DNA of 64,000 bases. It comes from Pictodentalium vernedei (taxonomy: Eukaryota > Mollusca > Scaphopoda > Dentaliida > Dentaliidae). Every line of letters begins with the position of its first letter. Within the stretch, counting starts at the first letter, position 1. Made by a program: the position numbers and the translations under genes. This document shows, in pieces, positions 10,087-20,912 of the stretch. The notes below the pieces were generated by a model. The model was not told the DNA's origin. It saw only the letters and a list, made by a program, of their open reading frames with translations, and did no database searches. The stretch is taken from the NCBI GenBank assembly GCA_031216915.1, contig CM062288.1, positions 181,996,596-182,060,595 on the forward strand, in the 5' to 3' direction.

Positions 10087-11890
10087 AGTAAGATTGCTTT
10101 ATCTTGAGCAATATCTGCTGAATCAATGGCACTGGAGGATACGCGTATCCTATCATTCCATCCCAAGAGATCGAGAGAGCGTCTACTGCAAATGCTCGAG
10201 GATCTGGACACGGCGACACATATGTCTGCAACTGATTGTTGAGATGCGTTGCAAATAAGTCTATCATTGGGCGTTCCCATTGGTAGCAAATCTGATTGAA
10301 TACTCGTTTGTTGAGTCCATTCTGACGGCAACATGCGACCCCTCCGAGAAAGGGAGTCTGCCAAAACGTTCAGACGACCCGGAATATGATGGACCGATAG
10401 AACTTGATGCTCTAGGACAAACAGAAGGATTCTTTCCGTTAAGTTGAATAACGGGATGGAATGAGTGCCTCCCTGGTTCCGAATATACGCTACAACCATC
10501 GAATTGTCGGACAGAATTTGCACATGTGAATTCTGAATAATGTTCATCCAATGAAATAGAGCAAGCCAAATTGACATCATTTCTTTGATGTTTATGTGCT
10601 TGTTTAGGAACTGCGGATCCCAAAGACCATGGCACTTCGAATCTGTTGGGCTCAAAGTTGCACCCCAACCTGTTTGACTGGTATCCGTATCCGTCATAAT
10701 CGTAAAACTCGGATCCGGCGATTGCAGTGGAACTCCCTGAGTTAACCACTGAATATCTGCCCAAGTCTGAATCTCTTGTTTCACTTGATTCGACAAGACG
10801 ATGTTCGTATGGAGCGAATGAATCTTCATACTCCAATTCAGAGTCAGAAAGATTTGGAGTGGCCGAGTACTTAGCCGCCCCATCGGAATAAGATCCGCAG
10901 CGGCTCCGCACAAACCTATCAGTCACACGAATTCTCTCGCTGTAACTATGTCAGAGTGAAGACAAAAGCGAGCGTAACAACTGATTAATTTCGCTCTGGT
11001 TAACGGTAGATAAACGAGATTGTTGTGCGTCTCGAAACTCATTCCCAGGTGGGTGAATGACTTGAACGGCACCAGATCCGACTTCTTCTCGTTTACTATA
11101 AAACCGAGACGTCGGAGCAGTTGAAGCAGATTCTGAACATCGTTCTGAAGCGTTAACTCATTGCTATACCTCTGAAGAATGTCGTTCAGGTAGGCCGACG
11201 TTACCGCAGACGAATGAGCTCGGAAATGAATCATTACCGAGTTCATTATTCGAGTGAAAGCCCAGGGAGCTAGATTCAGACCGAAGCACATTGCTCGGAA
11301 CTGATAAACGACTCCTAGTACAGCGAAGCGGAGATAATTTCTGAACGCCGGATGTACCATGATGTGAAAGTACACCTCCTTGAGATCTATGCTCGCAGCA
11401 TAGTCGTTCACTTGAATGCTCGCTCTGATCGAACGAATGGTCTCCATATAAAATTTTGGAGCCACAATCAGCTTGTTTATCCAGCTCAGATCTATGACTG
11501 GACGAAACGAGCCATCTGGTTTCGGAACCAGAACAGATGGGTGTAGAAACCTGGAGATTCCTGGTTTTCTACGACCTCTATCGCGTTCTTCTCCAGAAGA
11601 GATTGGACTTCTAATAGAAGCGAACCTCTCTTCTGAGGATTTGTCGGAAGCTGAGTCCATCTTTGACTTCGAGTTAACGGAGGTTTTCTTTTGAAGGACA
11701 GTTTTAGCCCTTCTGAAATCACCCCTCGAACCCAAGGGTCATCCATAGTCGACAACCAATTGGTTAAGAAACTCGATAGCCTTCCGCCCTCTGGAACACG
11801 ATAGAGGTTTGCACCATCACTTCCTGGACCTGCGAGGCTTGCGGGTGGAGAAACCATGTCCTCCACGACCCGCACCTCGCCCCGTCAACC
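10087..11890 (-). pseudogene. DIRS D1 reverse transcriptase and RNase H
   Basis: Homologous to the RT/RNase H ORF of D3 but broken into frames 10923-11735, 10264-10926 and 10041-10913. The RT part shows DGSFRPVIDLSWINK, then SIDLKEVYFHI and AYLNDILQ. Two residues that bind metal in this polymerase are changed against D3: the aspartate of DLKDAYF is E here, and YLDD is YLND (11181-11192). The RNase H part carries IMTDTDTSQTGWG (a small duplication against TDAS in D3), INIKEMMS, ILSDNS and VLADSLSR, so its acidic residues are mostly kept. The conserved DIRS tail IDLFATHLNNQLQTYVSP follows. The enzyme cannot be active as it stands. Confidence 0.87.
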
Positions 11891-13965
11891 TAGGGGCGTC
11901 TGACCGGTTGTCTCGGCCAGTATTACGGCCCCTACCTGAGTCGTTACCTTGACGGTCTCTGGAGTAAGACCTAGAGGACTTATAAGAAACTCTATAGGAA
12001 CCTCCCTTGGACGTACTCGCCCCAGAAGTGCCTCTTACTCTTCTCTGCTGTATCCGACTTTTTAGAAGCGGACTTGAACAGCAGAGAGTCTAAAGCTTTC
12101 TTAGTAATCTGATCATAGATTAAGGAAAGCTTGCCATCGAAGAGAAGCTCTCCGGAGACTGGAGCGACTCGAAGAAAGTTTTTCACCTTACGATCCACCC
12201 GAGTGGATGCAGCCAGGGCAGCATCACGTCTAACTAACTCTAGATTTGCCACTGAAAGGGCGGAGTTATACGTAGAGTATGCTATGGCCCTCGAAAGAAC
12301 TCTTAAGGAAGTCTGTACATCCTGGAATTCTTTTCCTTCGAGACGTAATGATATCGCTCTGGTAAGGTGATCTGCATACAATAATGCGTCTAAGCTGATC
12401 CTGTTAGACGAGATTGTCGTTTCCAACGTAGTGGCTGGAATAGACATAGACAACGGCAAAGACAATTCTAGGTCTTCAGCCTGGCCTTCCAGACGCAGAG
12501 GAACTCTCGAAATGCCCTGTCCTGCCGTTTCAAATTTATTCCTTGAATTGATGAAAGGCAGCTGTAGAGCATTGACCGCTAAGAAACCGGACTTGCCCGT
12601 CTTGGAGGCAAGTTTGAATATAGCGTCATTCAAAAGATCAAATGTTCGTGAGACATTTCTGGACTGGGTGGGAAACTCAGGGACGGTGTCTCTATTCCGA
12701 CCGAAAAAGTCTGTGTCCAGTAACGCTATCAGTCTCTTATCCGGCAACGCAGCATTCTGGTCCGGAGGAACAACATCAGGAATGTATTGCCGGATGAAAT
12801 CTATGGCTACCTTATGTTGCTCCAAAAGGGAAAATTCCAGCTCCTCTGAATCCCTTTCGCCATCTGGCTGGACCACTTGATAATCTCGCTTGTCCCTTCC
12901 TGACTCTGCAGCGGAATGAACCGACCCAGCTTCCTCAGACAATTCCTGATCTGAAAAAGTTTCTGACGGCTACTGGGATGCTGTGATGAGATGAGCTATC
13001 TGCGATAGCAAGTCCGTTACGGAGGCCTGTGGAGACGCGGTCTTATGTGATTTAGCCACTGGAAGCTCCTGGGACGTTGAATCCTGCATATTTCTTTTAT
13101 GCGGACGTCCCGACTGTAAAGGCCTCGTATCCCTGGCTACCAGATGGCATGACCTGGTGGACGTGGAATCCCTGGTCGGCGAAGCTGGCTGGACATCAGC
13201 GGTCACATAGCCAAGGTGTGGTCGTGTTTGCTGCCATGAGGATGAAGAAGCCGATAGACTAGTCTTTCCGGACTGTCTATGCAACGAAGCATCCCGAGCA
13301 GGTGGAGTGGATGTATGCTCCGACTGACGAACGTTACGTACAACAACATCTGGTCCCAGATGTTGCTGTAAGAGAGAGGGGCCTCTCTTGCTCACGGTCC
13401 GGGTAGACCTGGATGAGCTAGCTACCGGACTGACAGGGTTCCTCCGTACTATCCTCGGATCCGTCATCGCTGGGTGTGCACGTTCAATATTTATAGTGCT
13501 CGCATCACCCAAACTCCTTCCCTGGACCGCAACGGACAAACCCGGCTGCTGAGCCATTCCATGAAAGGTCGCTTCACCGGGCGAGCTAGCAGACGACAAT
13601 GCTGTCGATCCTACTTGGGACCTCTTAGGCAATTGTCGTATTTCCATGAGCACTTTAGCCGCTAGCTCTTCGTGAGACTGCAACGACGGAGGCACACTTC
13701 TTGAAGACATCACGGAAACATCACCCTGTTCTTGTTCCTCTGAAAAAGAGACTGAAAAACTAGAGTGACCCTGCAGAGAGAGGATCGGCATGGACCCCTC
13801 ACCACTAATAATATACCGTGACACACGTCTCCAACGTTTGTCATTCCAGTTGACACACACTGAGCAAGAACTAGTGCGAGTACATTGACTACAAGAAACA
13901 CAATGAACATGAGAATCAGAGGAAGACTTCCTCGCATTACAATTTGAACAATATTTTTTCATCAT
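11870..13965 (-). pseudogene. DIRS D1 gag-like ORF1, one nonsense codon and a late frameshift
   Basis: Same length and order as the 700-residue ORF1 of D3. It starts MMKKYCSNCNARKSSSDSHVHCVSCSQC, a Cys/His cluster typical of DIRS ORF1. The frame is open from 13965 to a TAG at 12970-12972, where D3 has a glutamine codon, then continues in the same frame to 11992. Near 12033 a small deletion shifts the frame, so the Arg/Gly-rich C-terminus is read in another frame down to about 11870, overlapping the start of the RT ORF. The middle (VNALQLPFINSRNKFETAGQGI) is close to D3. The product would package element RNA; by position it is gag-like, not by detected homology to retroviral Gag. Confidence 0.83.
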
Positions 13966-14769
13966 GAAAAAATATAAACAGTCATAGTACTCGCACTAAC
14001 CCTTGAAAACAAAGATACATAATATAATATAATCCATTATAACATTTCGAAAAATAATTCAAAAGAAAAAAAAAGCCTATGTGTGGACAAAAATTTTAAA
14101 ACATATTTAAAAATTAATGTAACACTTACGGACAATATTAATGTATCTGGCTATGAGCAGAACTAAACAGAAGACAAGTAATCACTATCAGAAGTAACTG
14201 TTGTCAACGTAAACAAAAGTGTACAAAAACTGGAAACACGACTCCAGGCACTGTAAACATGGCCCAAAATCAGTTACCAATTTAAACACTATCCGATGTA
14301 AAACAGAGACTTCCAGAGAAGAAACTGCAGTACATCGGATGGTAGATGCAGACCAAAACGCCTAACCACCCATGGGTGAGGACGTAAGCTTGGGGAAAAA
14401 CAGAATAATTATTCTGTTACCAAGCCAAAACTCCCAAGAAATTTTAGTAAAAAAGATTACAAAAATTATGCCAAAAGCATGGGAGAATAGCAAGGGGGGA
14501 ATAAGGGAAAGGGAGAGAGAAAACACTGAACAAACAATGGTAAATTCATAGCAAGAATGACAACATCAGGCCCATGCCCCAAAATTAGGGAACATGAAAT
14601 AATTTCGTAAAAAAATTATAAGTTACAGCCCTGAAAACATCCTGCCACTGTTTCTTCCTCTCATCCTTTTATTTCCTCCTTAGATCCACCATTTCTTTCA
14701 TAATTATGTGTCTGGCATCATTTAAACTGAGATTTACAGGCACAAATATCAGTGAGATGTTACTGAATT
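13966..14769 (-). promoter_or_regulatory. DIRS D1 leader with conserved stem-loops
   Basis: Non-coding leader between the right terminal repeat and ORF1. Two stem-loops seen in other copies recur here: CTATCCGATGTA (14289-14300) pairs with TACATCGGATGG (14331-14342), and a stem with CTCCCAAG near 14430 pairs with CATGGGAG near 14480. It probably holds the promoter and RNA signals of the element. Confidence 0.55.
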
Positions 14770-15000
14770 TAGGGCCAAACAAAGAATGACATTTGGCGCC
14801 AATTTCGAGACCTCCTTGACACTGCGCATGCGCAGTGGATAAAAAGTATGGAGGACCACATAGGACATTGAAATTTTGGATTTTGATGCAAATTTTGGGG
14901 ACTGGGGGGGGGGGGGGGGGGGGGGGCAAAATTTGTGTTTGGCCCTAGAATTTACGGAGTTAGCACCAGCTATGTCTGGGTCATTGGTACAGTATAAAAA
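14770..15000 (-). repeat. D1 right inverted terminal repeat with a G-run
   Basis: Matches the right terminal repeat of D3: GGGCCAAACAAAGAATGA, TTGGCGCCAATTTC, the near-palindrome CTGCGCATGCGCAG, then a G-run at about 14904-14926, GGCAAAATTTGTGTTTGG and the end GTCTGGGTCATTGGT. Confidence 0.8.
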
Positions 15001-15255
15001 TATTCCTCATTTTGAACTAAGTTATCATTCGGGCTCCCACAGTGAGCCCAAATATAAACCCAGGGACTTGGCTTGAACAAACTTGAATCTCATCCCCTAA
15101 GGATGCTGCATGCCAAATATCAAAACATTCCGACTGCTGAATCTGAAGAAGAAGATTTTTAAAGAAAAATTACTCATATGGACTAAGTTATAATTCGGGC
15201 ATAGGGAGCCCAAATATGGACCCAGGGACTTGGCTTTAACAAACTTGAATCTCTC

Positions 15256-15292
<37 letters not shown>

Positions 15293-16305
15293 AGGATGCT
15301 ACACACCACATATCAGAACATTCCGACTGCTGGATCTGAAGAAGAAGATTTTTTAAAAAAATTCCTCATTTTGAACTAAGTTACAATTCAAGCTCCCACA
15401 GTGAGCCCAAATATGGACCTGGGGACATGGCTTGAACAAACTTGAATCTCACCCCCCTAAGGATGCTGCATACCAAATATCAAAACATTCCTACTGCTGG
15501 ATCTGAAGAAAAATATTTTTAAAGAAAATTCCTCATTTTGAACTAAGTTATCATTCGGGCTCCCACAGTGAGCCCAAATATGGATCTAGGGACATGGCTT
15601 GAACAACTTGAAATGTGAATCCAGGGGGCCGATTTGAACAAACTTGAATCAGATCCACCCCACAATGTTGCATACCAAATATCAAAAGGTTCTGCCTGCT
15701 GGATCTGGAGAAGATTTTTTAAGAAATTTGCCTGAAATGCACTAAGTTTGAATTCAGGCTTCTATACTGAGCCCAAATGTGAATCCAGGGGGGCCGATTT
15801 TAAACAAACTTGAATCAGATCCACCCCACAATGTTGCATACCAAATATCAAAAGGATTCCGACTGCTGAATCTGAAGAAGAAGATTTTTTAAGAAATTTT
15901 GCCTGAAATGCACTAAGTACGAATTTGGGCTTCTATAGTGAGCCCAAATATGAATCCATGGGTCCGATTTGAACAAACCTGAATCAGGTCCACCCCATAA
16001 TGCTGTATACCAAATATCAAATGATTCTGCCTACTTGTGCAGGAGGAGAAGATTTTTTAGTAATTTCTCTAATATACATAGGGTGCTATCGGAGTTATGC
16101 CCCCTTATGGAGCTCCAAGTGGGCATGTCCATTTCATTTGAACAAACTTGAATTGAACATATGGTAATGAACATTCCATACCAAGTTTCGAGCAAATCGA
16201 CCTAGCGGTTTTCAGAGGAGAAGTCATTTGAAAAATGTTCACAAACCGCCGGACGGACCACGGATGGCAAGTGATAAGTTTAGCTCCCTTCGGTGAGCTA
16301 AAAAT
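15001..16305 (+). repeat. Interspersed repeat of about 165 bp units, family F1
   Basis: Repeated units with AACTTGAATC, ATACCAAATATCAAA, a run close to GATCTGAAGAAGAAGATTTTT and GAGCCCAAATATG. One unit holds a C-run of nearly 40 bases (15256-15292). It ends with a GGACGGACCACGGATGG tract and the hairpin TTTAGCTC...GAGCTAAA (16279-16302). The left part is missing because D1 ends inside it. The same unit type recurs at 20913-23018. Confidence 0.75.
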
Positions 16306-16451
16306 AATGAAAATTGGATAGAATTTTTTGTAAATACTGCTGGCCAGGTTTTTGCCATTACTTTAGGTAAAGGGTTAATGTATTATTAACGTTCATGCTG
16401 TTTGTGAGAATGGTGTATTGTTGAATAAAATATTAATATTTTTATACCGTT
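16306..16451. other. Spacer before DIRS copy D2
   Basis: AT-rich sequence with no recognisable feature. Confidence 0.4.
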
Positions 16452-16658
16452 ACCAATTGGCCCAGACTTAGCTGGTGGTAACTCAAAATTATCCCATGGC
16501 CAAACACAGGGCCAAACACAAATTTTGCCCCCCAATCCCCAAAATTTGCATGCAAAACCAAAAATTAGAAGTCCCTATCTGGCCCTCCATACATTTACTC
16601 TCCACGCATGCGTAGAACGCCGGGAAGTCACCGAAACTGGCGCTAACATCATTCTTTG
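16452..16658 (+). repeat. D2 left inverted terminal repeat
   Basis: CCCAGACTTAGCTGGTGGTA, GGGCCAAACACAAATTTTGC, a C-run, and CGCATGCG are present in the same order as in other copies, ending CATCATTCTTTG. Confidence 0.8.
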
Positions 16659-17750
16659 TTTGGCCCTTCAGTCAGTTAACATCAAACTGACTTCTGTGCT
16701 TTTAAATCTCAGTTTCAATGATGCCAGGCACAAATCAATGGTTAATTTGGTGGATCCAAGGACACAACTGGATGAAGGAAGAAACGGTGGTTTGAAACGT
16801 TCAGGGCTGTAATTTTTATAATATTTATAAAAATTAGTTCATGTTCCCCAATTTCGGGACATGGGCCTGAACGTCATCATTGATTGATAATGATTTTTCC
16901 ATTGTTTGTTAAGTATTCCTTTCCCTAACCTCCCCTTGATCCCCTCCAGTTAAACTCCCAAGCTTTTTGGCTTGTTTTATTGAAATTTTTTTATAAAATT
17001 TCTTGGGAGTTTAACGTATTATACAGAAGATTATTCTGTACATCCCCATGGTAATGTCCTCACCTTGGGGTGTTTAGGCATTTTGGTCATGCATCATACA
17101 TTCGATGTATCGTTTTTTCTATATATTTCTGCCTGGGGTCTTGTTTCCGTTTTTTATTTTGAAGTTGTTTACATTGACATTACTTTATTTGTATAGGTAG
17201 TTTCCTATTATTTTTAGGGAAACTATGGTTATAAGTAACATAAAATATTCCGGTAGTGTGGCAGTTAATTGTTTGGATATTATTATAATTTTGTCCACAC
17301 TTAGGCTCTTTTGGGCTCATCGTTACCTTTGGGAACTTGGGCTCTTATATAAGAAAAAAAATTTTCAAAAATTTTTTTATTTTTGATTAGTTTTTTCTTT
17401 TGGGTGTATTTATTGCATTGATTATATATGTTAATGTTATCTTATATTATGTAGATTTGGTGGTGGTACAATCGACCTATTTTAGCTTTTAGGTAATAAT
17501 ATTTATCAAATAGCAGGGCAAATATGAGGAAGCTTTTCCTTTATTTACATGGTCGTTGCCTTGCTTATTGTCGATGTTCTACCACAAATTCTTGCACCAT
17601 GTGTCAGATTTTGACAACGTTGGTGACGGGTGTCATGGTTTGTTGTTAGGCGAGTGGACACTAGCGGTCCTCCCGTGGCAAGGGGACACTGCTGGTCCTC
17701 TCGCCAAAAAGTCACTTTAGTTTTTTAGTTTCTATTTACAGAGGAACAAG
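16659..17750 (+). promoter_or_regulatory. D2 leader; contains the empty site of the D6 Helitron
   Basis: Non-coding. A stem GTTAAACTCCCAAG (about 16952-16965) pairs with CTTGGGAGTTTAAC (about 17000-17013). At 17279/17280 the sequence is uninterrupted where D6 carries a Helitron. The second leader hairpin (CATACATTCGATGTATCG) has lost its far arm. Confidence 0.6.
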
Positions 17751-19720
17751 AACATGGTAAGGTTTCGTGACGCCATCAGATAGTGTGTTTCCGTCGTCGC
17801 AATATACAATCAGAGCTAGCGGCAAAAGTGCTCAATGAAATAGACAAGACCCCAGATCACAGATCATGTGGTTTTCATCCTTGTCACCAGCTAGCTCAAC
17901 CGGCGCTCTATCACTCAGAATATGGGTGTTATGATGCCGGGTAAGTCCGTAGCGATCGAGGAAAGGAAAAAGGGTGTTGCAAGCACTATAATATCGAAAC
18001 ATGCTCACCCTGCGATGATGGAAAGTAGGAAGCAGACAAGTTCTGAGGTATGCTCGTCTAGGTCTTCAAGGATCGCGAGCCAGAGAGAGGCCCCTCTCTC
18101 TTACAACAACATCTGGGGTCAGAGGTTGTTGGTAGGAACTTGCGTCAGTTGGAGCTTACGTCCATGCCTTCCTGTCTGGGACGCGCCTTCTAATAGGCTG
18201 CCGGAGTCGGCTAGTCTTACGTTACGGCTTCCTCTACATCCGACTGCACAAAAAGTCCGTTATCGCATTTAGACAGGGCTAAAAACCATGGCGTATGGTT
18301 TTAGTTTCCTGTCACCAGCTACCTCGACCTGAAGCGGTTACTCAGGCCTCTGAGAACTGTGACGCAGCTGGACTACAATATACAATTAGAGCTAGTGGCA
18401 AAGTGCACAATGATATAAGACAAGGCCCCAGATCACAGATCATGTGATTTTTGTCCTTGTCGCCAGGTAGCTCAACCGGTGCTTCTATCACTCAGAATAT
18501 GGGTGTTATGATGCCGGTATGTCCGTAGCGGTCGAGGAGAGAACAAGGGTGGAGCGAGCACTATAATATACAATCATGATCACCCAGCGATGACGGAAGG
18601 AGGAAGCTGGCAAGTTCTGAGGTACGCTCATACAGGTTTGCCAGGACCGCGAGCAAGAGAGAGGTCTCTCTCTCTCTTACAGCATCATCTGGGGCCAGAT
18701 GTTGTTGGTAGAAACTTGCGTCAGTCGGAGTTTACGTCCATGCCTCTTGTCCGGGATGTCCTGTCTAATAGGCAGCCGGAGTCGGCTAGTCTTACAGCTT
18801 CCTCTAAATAAGACTAAAGTGCTCTTTATATTGCACAGGGCTAAAAAACGTGATGAGTGGTTTCAGTTCCCTGTCACCGGTGAAGCGGTTACTCTTGAAT
18901 ATGAGGACTGTGACACCGGGTGTGTCGCATTTACATAATAAATCAGAGCTAGCGGCAAAAGTGCTCAATGATATAAGACAAGGGCCTAGACCTTAGAATA
19001 TGGGGTTTACGACCTTGTCTCCAGCTAGCTCAATCGGCAGATCGTTACTCAGAATATGGGTAGTGTGACGTTGGGTATGTATGTCCGTAGCGGTCGAGGA
19101 GAGAAACAAGGGTGTAGCGAGCACTATAAAATCCAATCATGCTCACCCTGCAACGATGGAAAGGAGGAACCCGGCAAGTTCTGAGGTACAATCGGCTAGG
19201 TCCTCCCTGGACCGTGAGCAAGAGGGAGACCCGTCTCTCTTTTAACAACATCTGGGGCCTGATGCTGTTGGTAGGAACTTGCGTCATTCGGAGCTTATGT
19301 ACATGCCTTTTGTCCGGAACGCTCCATTTAATTATCAGCCGGGGTCGGCTACATTTCGGCTTCTTCAGCGTCTACTAAGCACTCTCAACCGGAGACAAGG
19401 CCTCATTCATTGGGACGTCCGCAGTTAAGAGCCATCTCAGACACACTATCCCAGGAGCAGCCAGCGGAGAAGCAATACAATACCGCTGCTCCTCGGCCTC
19501 CTTAACGGACTTGCTGTCACAGATTGCGCAGCTCATCGCAGTATTCCTACTAATCCAGAAGCACTCAACATCAGTCTCAAAACTTGAGCTGTCGGATGGT
19601 GCTTGGTCGGTCCAGAAATCTGCCTGTTCAGATGAGGGTGACCGTGATTCTAAAACTGATTTAGACGGATGATGAAAGGGATACGGAGGAGAACCTTTCC
19701 TTTCGGAACAACTCATGGAT
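17751..19720 (+). pseudogene. D2 gag-like remnant with a threefold tandem duplication
   Basis: Short frames match pieces of the D3 ORF1 middle, for example STIISKHAHPAMMESRKQ and SSRSSRIASQREAPLSYNN against STINIQHAHP and SSRSSRAASERGPSLVQQ. The block that begins AATATGGGTGTTATG recurs at about 17919, 18496 and 19053, so one 557-578 bp segment is present three times. Each copy has the paired palindromes around ACATCTGG (near 18105, 18682 and 19245). The last part (19375-19720) matches the following gag region with DLLSQIAQLIA in other copies. No intact ORF remains. Confidence 0.7.
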
Positions 19721-20912
19721 GATATGGATACTATCCATTATCGTTTCCTTGAACTTGTTCCAGTGAATCACAATGCTGTGAGTAATTGCGAGAAACCACT
19801 AGCATTGTTAGTCGCTGACTTCATCCGGACAAAGAGCAGGATAATAAGATCTCTTTTCCGGTTAAGTCTACATGGGTGTCACAGGTCTTCGATTATGTAG
19901 ACAACGCCATATTTAACTTCCTGTGGGAAGAAGTAATACGGTTTCTTATCATCATCTTCTGTATTTTTAACCATTTTTTGATCACATACATTTAAAAAAC
20001 GACCGGGGATGATGTGTTGAGAGTTTCTCGGCGTTGTATGAGCAGGCCAAGGTCTTAGTTGTAGCCTTACCTTCATCATTTCGCTGTTCGCTCAGACACA
20101 ATTGAGAAGATAATTTCTTATTCTGAGCGAATTTAGACTCACTGTCTTATGTACTTCACTTTTAAGTACTGTGACGCAACGTCTATATGGAAAGGAATTT
20201 TGTGGACGTTTGTACCTTTTTAAAAATTCTTTCCAGGCCTATTATCAACACATATATCTCTGTCTTAACAGTTGTTAAGTGGGAGCTATTTTGATGTGAC
20301 GAAGCCTTGCGTCGTCATCTTTAATATTTGACTAGGTGGAAAACTTGCTACAGGTCGCTTTAGTTTTCCAGACACTAAGTCTTTGATGGTAAGCTTTCAT
20401 TAATGTACGATTAAGCTACAAGAAAGCATCAATACTCGGCTCTTTAAGTTGGGGTCTAATCGACCAAACACCAGCAGAAAGAGTAGGAGGGGTTGCCCTA
20501 GATTCAGATCGTCTATAAGGACTCATAGCGAAGGTTTTGGTATCCCTTCTATATATTACTTTAGGGATTGACTATACAGCCACTTGGATAGGGGGTTTAG
20601 GTCTGTTTGAGTTTACAGATCAGACACCCCTGAGCTGGAGGCTCAAGGCCCTTCTAGAGCTCGGTCCGACCGATAATTAACTCAAACTGGATAACGTGTT
20701 TATCATGGCTCTAAAGGTTATTTAGGATAATCATTCAGTCGAAAAAGCGAGCGTTCGAATGTCCGACTATGCAGCAATTATAGTTCTTAAGATCACATGA
20801 AGAATGAACTAGATAATGTCTCAGGGATGAATGAATATCCTCTATATATTGTTTCCTGGTACCGCTTATTGATTCCAGAGCGCTCTTCTCTTTCTTTTGA
20901 AGCTATGTTAAA
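19721..20912 (+). pseudogene. D2 gag C-terminal and pol remnants, heavily decayed
   Basis: Matches the complement of the D6 segment at about 58640-59700 almost throughout (for example CTATATATTACTTTAGGGAT), so it is DIRS-derived. Only short frames remain. Recognisable RT and RNase H motifs are absent, so most of the pol region must be deleted. Confidence 0.6.

Larger units (their letters stand above)
4381..15000 (-). mobile_element. DIRS retrotransposon copy D1, split by a pogo-type insertion
   Basis: Minus-strand DIRS element. In transcription order it has a right inverted terminal repeat (14770-15000), leader, gag-like ORF, reverse transcriptase/RNase H and the first part of a tyrosine recombinase. 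The recombinase part at 4381-5125 and the RNase H end at 10087 continue each other when compared with copy D3, so the 5126-10072 block is an insertion into D1. The left (3') side is truncated at about 4381, so the recombinase catalytic half, the 3' region, the internal complementary region and the left terminal repeat are missing. Coding parts are close to D3 in sequence, so D1 and D3 belong to one subfamily. The right end abuts a tandem-unit repeat that D1 seems to have cut. Confidence 0.85.

Noticed and set aside
14669-15309. ORFs with polyproline or polyglycine
   Set aside because: They are translations of C-runs and G-runs in DIRS ends and in repeat F1.
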